Origin: an uncultured Azospirillum sp.
GTDB lineage: Bacteria > Pseudomonadota > Alphaproteobacteria > Azospirillales > Azospirillaceae
Reading direction: 5' to 3'
NCBI RefSeq assembly: GCF_946480385.1
Contig: NZ_CAMLJP010000067.1
Span: 1 to 35,108 of the forward strand
DNA: 35,108 bases
In this document: positions 28,901 through 35,108 of the stretch, one piece after another
Layout of the letters: every line of letters begins with the position of its first letter
Numbering within the stretch: position 1 is the first letter of the stretch
Program-made: the position numbers and the translations under genes
The notes under the pieces: model-generated
The model's input: only the letters and a program-made list of their open reading frames with translations
What the model was told of the DNA's origin: nothing
Databases searched by the model: none

Positions 28901-30505
28901 ATGAGTGCCACTTTCCTCATCAAGGGCGCCCGCGTCATCGACGGCACCGGCGCCCCCTGGTTCCCGGCCGACGTGCTGGTGGAGCGCGGACGCATCGCCG
29001 CGGTCGGCCCGATGCTGGATGCGCCGGATGCCGAGCCGCTGGAGGCACAGGGCCGCTTCCTCGCCCCCGGCTTCATCGATGCCCATTGCCACGATGATCT
29101 GATCCAGCTGCGCCAGCCCGGCCGGCCGGAAAAGGTGGCACAGGGCGTCACCACCGTGGTGGTCGGCAACTGCTCCTTCGGCCTCTACCCACAGAACCCG
29201 GACAGCAGCGCACCTCTACGCGAGCATTTCGGCAATCTGCTGGGCACCGTTGCGGATCGGGAGACCTTCGCCGATTTCGCCGGCTACCGCGCGGCGCTCG
29301 ACGGGCGCGGCACCGCCATCAACCTCGTCTCGCTGGTCGGGCACGCGGCCCTGCGCCTCGCCGTCATGGGCTGGCAGAACCGCGCCGCCACCGCGCCAGA
29401 ACGCGAGGCGATGGCAACCCTGCTGGCCGAGCAGCTTCATCAGGGCGCGCACGGCCTGTCGCTCGGCCTCGTCTATCCGCCCAGCGCCTGGGCCGACCGC
29501 GCCGAGCTGGTGCGGCTGGCCGAGGTGGTGGCGGAGCATGGCGCCCTGCTGACCGCCCATGTCCGCTCCTACGAGGGCGGGCTGATCGCCTCGGTTGACG
29601 AGTTCCTCGACCTGCTGAAGGCCGGCGGGGCGAGCGGCCTGCTCTCCCACCTGCAAGCCGCCGGAAAGCCCTATTGGGGCAGCCTGCCGCGGGCGGTGGA
29701 GCGGCTGGAGATCGCGCGCAAGGGCGGCACCGACGTCAGTTTCGACATGTACCCCTACCCGGCCGGGTCCAGCACCATCCTGCAATTGCTGCCGCCCTCG
29801 GCGCTGGCGGGCGGGGTGGAGGCGCTGCTGGCGCGCATGGCCGAAGCCGACGGGCTGGCGGCTCTGCGCCGCGCGGTGGAGGACGGCGAAGCGCCCGGCG
29901 ATGCCGGCTGGGAATCCAAGATCCGCCTGATCGGCTGGGAGAATGTCCGCATCGGCGGCGTTTCGGCGGACGACCTACGCCCCCTGGAAGGGCTGTCGCT
30001 GGCGGAAATCGCGGCGACGCGGTTGGAACAGCCCTTCGATACGCTGGTCCGGCTGATCGCCCTCGACCGCGGCCGGACCAACATCGTCATGTTCCAGTTG
30101 GCCGAGGCCGATCTGGAAACCGCGCTGTCGCACCCGCTGCACATGCTGGGCTCCGACGGGCTGCCGCGCGAGACCGGCAAGCCGCATCCACGCGCCTTCG
30201 GCAGCTTCCCCCGCTATCTCGCCCGCGCCATCACCGGCGAGGGCAAGCTGGGGCTGGAGGACGCCGTCCGCCACATGACCGCCGTCCCGGCCCAGCGCTT
30301 CGGCCTGTCCGACCGCGGGCTGGTCCGGCCGGGCATGGTGGCCGACCTGACCCTGTTCACCGCCGACGTGGCGGATTGCGCGACCTTCCAGGATCCGACG
30401 CGCCCGCCCCACGGCATCACCGACGTGCTCGTCGCCGGACAGTTCGTCCTGCGCGACGGCGGGCACACCGGCGCGCGTCCGGGCAAGGCCCTGACCCGCG
30501 CCTGA
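28901..30505 (+). CDS. N-acyl-D-amino-acid deacylase family amidohydrolase
   Basis: This is a 534-residue amidohydrolase-superfamily enzyme. The metal-binding HxH (H62, H64 in FIDAHCHDDL), the family cysteine C91 in VVGNCSFG, the segment LTAHVRSYEGG (about 220), HLQAAGKPYWG near 250, and MLGSDGLPRETGKPHPRAF (about 410), whose Asp is catalytic, follow the order seen in D-aminoacylases. The closing ADLTLFTADVADCATFQDP-type segment is also typical. The reaction is hydrolysis of N-acyl-D-amino acids to a carboxylate plus the free D-amino acid, in the cytoplasm. The start is one nucleotide after the permease stop. Its place inside a Dpp-type transporter operon suggests the imported compound is its substrate. 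D-glutamate or D-aspartate specificity cannot be read from the sequence. Confidence 0.85.
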   Translation: MSATFLIKGARVIDGTGAPWFPADVLVERGRIAAVGPMLDAPDAEPLEAQGRFLAPGFIDAHCHDDLIQLRQPGRPEKVAQGVTTVVVGNCSFGLYPQNPDSSAPLREHFGNLLGTVADRETFADFAGYRAALDGRGTAINLVSLVGHAALRLAVMGWQNRAATAPEREAMATLLAEQLHQGAHGLSLGLVYPPSAWADRAELVRLAEVVAEHGALLTAHVRSYEGGLIASVDEFLDLLKAGGASGLLSHLQAAGKPYWGSLPRAVERLEIARKGGTDVSFDMYPYPAGSSTILQLLPPSALAGGVEALLARMAEADGLAALRRAVEDGEAPGDAGWESKIRLIGWENVRIGGVSADDLRPLEGLSLAEIAATRLEQPFDTLVRLIALDRGRTNIVMFQLAEADLETALSHPLHMLGSDGLPRETGKPHPRAFGSFPRYLARAITGEGKLGLEDAVRHMTAVPAQRFGLSDRGLVRPGMVADLTLFTADVADCATFQDPTRPPHGITDVLVAGQFVLRDGGHTGARPGKALTRA

Positions 30506-30545
30506 CATGTTTCAGAACCCCAGTTTCCACACCAGTGAGGACCCG

Positions 30546-30929
30546 ATGACCAACCGCAAGCCGATCTTCGCCGAAAAGGGGGCGAAGCCCGCCGGCCAGT
30601 ACAGCCACGCGATCGTCGCGAACGGCTTCGTCTATGTGTCGGGCCAGGGGCCGCACCATCCCGAAACCGGCGCGCTGCCCGAGGATTTCGCCGGCGAGGT
30701 GCGTCAGACCCTGCGCAACCTCGAAATCATCCTGAAGGCCGCCGGCACCGACCTCGCCCATGTGGTGAAGGTCAACAGCTACCTCAGCGACCTCGGCCGC
30801 TTCCAGGAATACAATGCGCTCTATTCGGAGTTCTTCCCCTCCGAGCCGCCGGCCCGCACCACCATCGGCTGCCAGCTGAACAACATCCAGGTCGAAATCG
30901 ACTGCATCGCCGTCCTGCCGACAGCGTAA
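30546..30929 (+). CDS. RidA family protein (reactive enamine/imine deaminase)
   Basis: This is a 127-residue RidA/YjgF/UK114 homologue. ATG 30546 is preferred over ATG 30507 because GTGAGG sits 5 nt upstream and the length is then normal. Core motifs: GQYSHAIVANGFVYVSGQGP, EVRQTLRNLEIILKAAG, VVKVNSYLSDLGRFQEYNALYSEFF and PPARTTIGCQLNN, whose Arg (in PART) is the residue that binds the carboxylate of the imine. It hydrolyses 2-aminoacrylate and similar enamines, releasing ammonia. Directly downstream is a PLP enzyme of the D-serine dehydratase/D-threonine aldolase group, a source of such enamines, giving RidA an obvious job in this operon. It acts in the cytoplasm as a trimer in characterised members. 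Confidence 0.88.
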   Translation: MTNRKPIFAEKGAKPAGQYSHAIVANGFVYVSGQGPHHPETGALPEDFAGEVRQTLRNLEIILKAAGTDLAHVVKVNSYLSDLGRFQEYNALYSEFFPSEPPARTTIGCQLNNIQVEIDCIAVLPTA

Positions 30930-30943
30930 CATCGTGAGTACAC

Positions 30944-30971
30944 GGCCGATCCCGCCGGGGTCGGCCCCTTT
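30944..30971 (+). terminator. Hairpin between ridA and the PLP enzyme gene
   Basis: GGCCGATCCC (30944-30953), loop GCC, GGGGTCGGCC (30957-30966): a 10-bp stem with one T-G wobble, followed by CCTTTCCC. It begins 14 nt after the RidA stop and ends 27 nt before the next start. It resembles a weak intrinsic terminator or an mRNA-stabilising stem inside the operon, and could lower expression of the downstream genes. Confidence 0.45.
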
Positions 30972-30998
30972 CCCAAATCTGCGTTCCGGAGCGGTCCC

Positions 30999-32057
30999 AT
31001 GCGCGTCGACGATCTCGACACCCCCGTCCCCGTCATCGACCTCGACCGGGTCGAGCATAACCTGACCAAGATGCAGGCATACTGCGACCGGCACGGGTTG
31101 GCGCTGCGCCCGCACATCAAGACCCACAAGCTTCCCCAATTCGCGCTGCGCCAGATCGAGCTGGGCGCCGTCGGCATCACCTGCCAGAAGATCAGCGAGG
31201 CGATGGTGATGGCCGAGGCCGGCTGCACCGACATCCTGCTGACCTATCCCATCGTCGGCGCCGCCAAGGTGAAGCCGCTGGCGGAGTTGGCCGGCAAGAC
31301 CAAGTTGACGGTGGCACTCGACAACGCCGTCGCCCTCGACACCGTCGCTGCCGCCGCGGCGGAGGCCGGCGTCGAGATCGGCATCCTCGTGGAGTTCGAC
31401 AGCGGCGACGGCCGCTGCGGCGTGCAGACCCCCGACGAGGTGCTGACGCTGGCCCGCCGCGCCGCCGGCAACGGGCTGACTCGCTTCCGCGGCCTGATGA
31501 CCTACCCGCGCGGCCCCCGCACCGTGCCCTTCGTCGCCGAGACCCGCACCCTGCTGGACGGCGCCGGCATCGCGGTGGAGACGGTGTCGGTCGGCGGCAC
31601 CCCCGGCTGCTGGGATACCCATGAGCTTCCCGGCGTGACCGAGCTGCGCGTCGGCACCTACATCTATCACGACCGCGCCACCGTCGGCGCCGGGGTGGCG
31701 ACGCTGGACGAATGCGCCGTGCATGTCCACGCCACCGTGGTCAGCCGCCCCACATCCGACCGCGCCGTTCTGGATTGCGGCAGCAAGACGCTGTCGAGCG
31801 ACCGCGTGGCCCCGTCGGTCGGCGAAGGGTTCGGCCTGATCCTCGATTACCCCGACGCGGTGATCGTCCGCGTCAACGAGGAGCATGCGGTGGTCGACCT
31901 CAGCCGCAGCGAGGCGAAGCCGGAGATCGGAGACCGCGTGATGATCCTGCCCAACCATGTCTGCGTGGTGACCAACCTGCACGACCGCATGGCGATCACC
32001 CGCAACGGCGAGGTGGTCGGCGACTGGCCGGTGCCGGCGCGCGGCTGCACCCGCTGA
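30999..32057 (+). CDS. PLP-dependent D-threonine aldolase / D-serine dehydratase family enzyme
   Basis: This is a 352-residue fold-type III (alanine racemase-like) enzyme. The N-terminal TIM barrel begins DDLDTPVPVIDLDRVEHNL, and the PLP lysine is K41 in LRPHIKTHKLPQFA. The C-terminal beta domain holds the metal-site region PNHVCVVTNLHD with H320 and C322; His-x-Cys is the ligand arrangement of D-serine and D-threo-hydroxyaspartate dehydratases, while some aldolases use another pair. Both activities stay possible. The gene lies downstream of a D-aminoacylase and RidA: dehydration of a D-hydroxyamino acid would give 2-aminoacrylate, the classic RidA substrate. This reading favours a dehydratase, but it is inference. 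A 69-nt gap with a hairpin precedes the start. Confidence 0.8.
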   Translation: MRVDDLDTPVPVIDLDRVEHNLTKMQAYCDRHGLALRPHIKTHKLPQFALRQIELGAVGITCQKISEAMVMAEAGCTDILLTYPIVGAAKVKPLAELAGKTKLTVALDNAVALDTVAAAAAEAGVEIGILVEFDSGDGRCGVQTPDEVLTLARRAAGNGLTRFRGLMTYPRGPRTVPFVAETRTLLDGAGIAVETVSVGGTPGCWDTHELPGVTELRVGTYIYHDRATVGAGVATLDECAVHVHATVVSRPTSDRAVLDCGSKTLSSDRVAPSVGEGFGLILDYPDAVIVRVNEEHAVVDLSRSEAKPEIGDRVMILPNHVCVVTNLHDRMAITRNGEVVGDWPVPARGCTR

Positions 32058-32078
32058 CCCCAACCCCTGGATCCGGCC

Positions 32079-33079
<1,001 letters not shown>

Positions 33080-33083
<4 letters not shown>

Positions 33084-34081
33084 GCGTTGATGCCGTTACC
33101 GAACAGCCCCTGCTGAGCGTCCGCAATCTGGAAAAGCGCTTTCCCGTGCGCGGCGGGCTGCTGCAACGGCCGGTCGGCTGGGTCAAGGCGGTGGACGATC
33201 TGTCCTTCGACCTCAATCGCGGCGAGGTGCTGGGGCTGGTTGGTGAATCAGGCTCCGGCAAGACCACCGCCGGCCGCAGCATCCTGCGGCTGATCGAGCC
33301 GACCGGCGGCTCCATCCGCTTTGACGGGCAGGAGATCACCGGCTTGGCCACGGCGGAGATGCGGGCGCAGCGCCGCCGCATGCAGATCGTCTTTCAGGAT
33401 CCCTATGCCAGCCTCGACCCGCGCCAGCGCGTGCGCGACGTGATCGGCGAGGCGCTGGTGATCCACGGCATCGGCACCCGCGCCGACCGCCGCGACCGCG
33501 TGGCAGCATTGCTGGAGAAGGTCGGCCTGACCGCCGACGCCATGGACCGCTTCCCGCACGAGTTCTCCGGCGGCCAGCGCCAGCGCATCGGCATCGCCCG
33601 CGCCCTGGCGGTCGAACCCGACTTCATCGTGGCGGACGAGCCGGTGTCGGCGCTCGATGTCTCGGTCCAGGCTCAGGTGGTCAACCTGTTGGGCGATCTG
33701 CAACGCGAGCTGGGGCTGGCGGTGCTGTTCATCGCCCATGATCTGGCGGTGGTGCGCTACATCAGCGACCGGGTGGCGGTGATGTATCTCGGCCGCCTGA
33801 TGGAGATCGCGCCGAGCGATGGGCTCTACGAGCGCCCGCGTCATCCCTACACCATGGCCCTGCTGTCGGCCGCCCCCGACCCGGACCCCGACGCGCCGAA
33901 GTCCCGCATGCTGCTGGACGGCGACGTGCCGAGCCCGATGAACCCGCCGTCCGGCTGCGTCTTCCGCACCCGCTGCCCCTTCGCCCTGCCCGCCTGCGCG
34001 GAGCCAGAGGCGCGGACTCTGCGGGAGGTGGCGCCGGGGCATTCCGTGTCGTGCATCCGGGACGATGTGACGGCGGGGTGA
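33080..34081 (+). CDS. Peptide-type ABC transporter ATPase (DppF/OppF-like)
   Basis: This is a 333-residue partner ATPase. It has Walker [16 protein letters not shown] (about residue 54), the OppF-specific [17 protein letters not shown] (Q-loop), the signature [14 protein letters not shown], Walker [20 protein letters not shown] and H-loop [19 protein letters not shown] cysteine-containing C-terminal extension ([18 protein letters not shown]) matches that of its partner. The start ATG overlaps the previous stop as ATGA. It is the last gene of the operon. The next 42 nt to the converging AraC-type gene show no clear terminator. Confidence 0.88.
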
Positions 34082-34123
34082 TCGCTTCCCCTGCATTTGA
34101 CGCCGATCTCGGGCACTTGTTCC

Positions 34124-35071
34124 TCACGGCGCGACGCCGGCCGTCGCGGGTTCGGCAGGCGTCGCCTCCCCCTCCTCCTGCCGGCGCGCATAAACCGTCG
34201 GCGGCACGCCGACATGGCGGGTGAAGGCGACGCTGAAGGTGCTCGCGGAGCTGTAGCCGACACGCTCGGCGACATCGGCGATCCCGCCGTCGCGGCGGCG
34301 GAGCATGTCCTTGGCCAGGGCCATGCGCCATTGCAGCAGATATTCCATGGGGGCGACGCCGACCGCCTGCCGGAACCGCTCGAAGAAGGTCGAACGCGAC
34401 AGCGCCGCCTCCTTCGCCAGTTGGGCGACTGTCCAGGGCGCGGACGGGCGGTCATGGATGTGCCGGAGGGCGACGGCGAGCCGGTCGTCGCCCAGCCCCC
34501 GCAGCAGCCCCGGCGATCCCGTGGACACCACCGTGGACCGCAGGGCCTCGATCAGCAGAATTTCCAGCAGGCGCGCCAGGATCACCTCGCGCGCCGGCCG
34601 CAGGGCGCGCGACTCCTCGTTCACCATCCGCACCAGTGCGCTCAGCCGCTTCTCGCCACGGACATGCACCAGTTGCGGCAGCAGTGACACCAGCAGGTCC
34701 GCATCGGGCGACGCGAAGGCGCAGTACCCGACGAGATTGCAGACGTCCGGTGGCCGGTCGGGACTGCCCAGAAGAAATTCTCCCGGCCGCAGTTCGACCG
34801 GACGGGTATCGGCGGCCCCCGGCGGCATCGGCGCGATGCTCGCCACCGTGAACTCGTAGGCCGCGGGGATCAGCACGAAGTCATCCGCCTCCAGGGTGAT
34901 CGGATCGCCCCCACCGAGGCTCAGGCGGCACGAGCCGTCGAGCACCACGCAATAGAATGGCCGCCCGGCCTCCGTCCGCCGGACCCGCCAGCAGCCGGCC
35001 CCATAGGTGAGCTTCGAGAACGAGGCGCTCGGGCGGAGCAGGCTGACCACCTGCGCCAGGGGGTCGACCAT
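34124..35071 (-). CDS. AraC-family transcriptional regulator with cupin sensor domain
   Basis: This is a 315-residue regulator of the AraC_binding_2/cupin_6 kind. The N-terminal part has AGRPFYCVVLDGSCRLSL, then DDFVLIPAAYEFTVAS, and the conserved LLVSLLPQLVHVRGEKRL near residue 130-150, where this subgroup usually reads LLpplihv. The C-terminal AraC domain has two helix-turn-helix units (VAQLAKEAALSRSTFFERF and IADVAERVGYSSASTFSVA) and the closing HVGVPPTVYARRQ. AGGAG lies 8 nt upstream of the ATG. It faces the D-amino-acid operon and its own upstream region runs off the window, so its target is probably a divergent gene just beyond position 35108. Confidence 0.85.
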   Translation of the reverse strand: MVDPLAQVVSLLRPSASFSKLTYGAGCWRVRRTEAGRPFYCVVLDGSCRLSLGGGDPITLEADDFVLIPAAYEFTVASIAPMPPGAADTRPVELRPGEFLLGSPDRPPDVCNLVGYCAFASPDADLLVSLLPQLVHVRGEKRLSALVRMVNEESRALRPAREVILARLLEILLIEALRSTVVSTGSPGLLRGLGDDRLAVALRHIHDRPSAPWTVAQLAKEAALSRSTFFERFRQAVGVAPMEYLLQWRMALAKDMLRRRDGGIADVAERVGYSSASTFSVAFTRHVGVPPTVYARRQEEGEATPAEPATAGVAP

Positions 35072-35108
35072 ATTCGGACTCCTGCAAATGAATTCCGGAC
35101 TTCTGATT

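Overview
This is a gene-dense, GC-rich window (roughly 70% G+C by eye) with almost no intergenic space, mostly ABC transporters, catabolic operons and one flagellar filament cluster. The codon use, the Liv- and Dpp-type transporter load and the short flagellin with its own flgK/flgL/fliD/fliS suggest an alphaproteobacterium of the Rhodospirillales/Azospirillum kind. That assignment is inference; no rRNA or other marker is present. I see no tRNA, rRNA, CRISPR array, insertion sequence or phage gene.

Region 1 (1-6311, + strand) is the distal end of a flagellar locus: the C-terminal part of flgK, then flgL, a short flagellin of lateral-flagellin type, fliD and fliS. An ECF-type sigma factor gene overlaps the end of fliS, and a small protein gene of unknown function is coupled to it. 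A large TPR protein with a glycosyltransferase-like C-terminus (6317-8638, - strand) faces this cluster.

Region 2 (8724-21118, - strand) is the most coherent metabolic unit. Read from right to left it holds an AraC-family regulator gene, then genes for a three-subunit molybdenum hydroxylase, an acyl-CoA ligase and a crotonase-family hydrolase, in the order of the known 2-furoate operon hmfABCDE. A complete livKHMGF ABC importer follows on the same strand. The predicted pathway is import of 2-furoate, activation to 2-furoyl-CoA, hydroxylation, and release of 2-oxoglutarate into the TCA cycle. The large subunit carries a fused CoxG/SRPBCC domain at its C-terminus. The leader between the regulator and hmfA has a 20-bp-period direct repeat and a 15-bp palindrome that covers the ribosome binding site.

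Region 3 (21393-24156) has a divergent M20D amidohydrolase (hippurate-hydrolase type) and an ATC-hydrolase-family protein on the + strand, facing a rubrerythrin-like ferritin-fold protein on the - strand. A strong hairpin lies between them.

Region 4 (24418-34081) has an IclR regulator divergent from an eight-gene operon: peptide-type binding protein, two permeases, N-acyl-D-amino-acid deacylase, RidA, a D-threonine aldolase/D-serine dehydratase-family PLP enzyme, and two OppD/OppF ATPases. Together they suggest uptake and breakdown of D-amino-acid derivatives: import, deacylation, PLP-dependent cleavage or dehydration, and RidA clean-up of reactive enamines. Three 20-bp operator-like repeats fill the divergent promoter. 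A second AraC-family regulator (34124-35071, - strand) closes the window.
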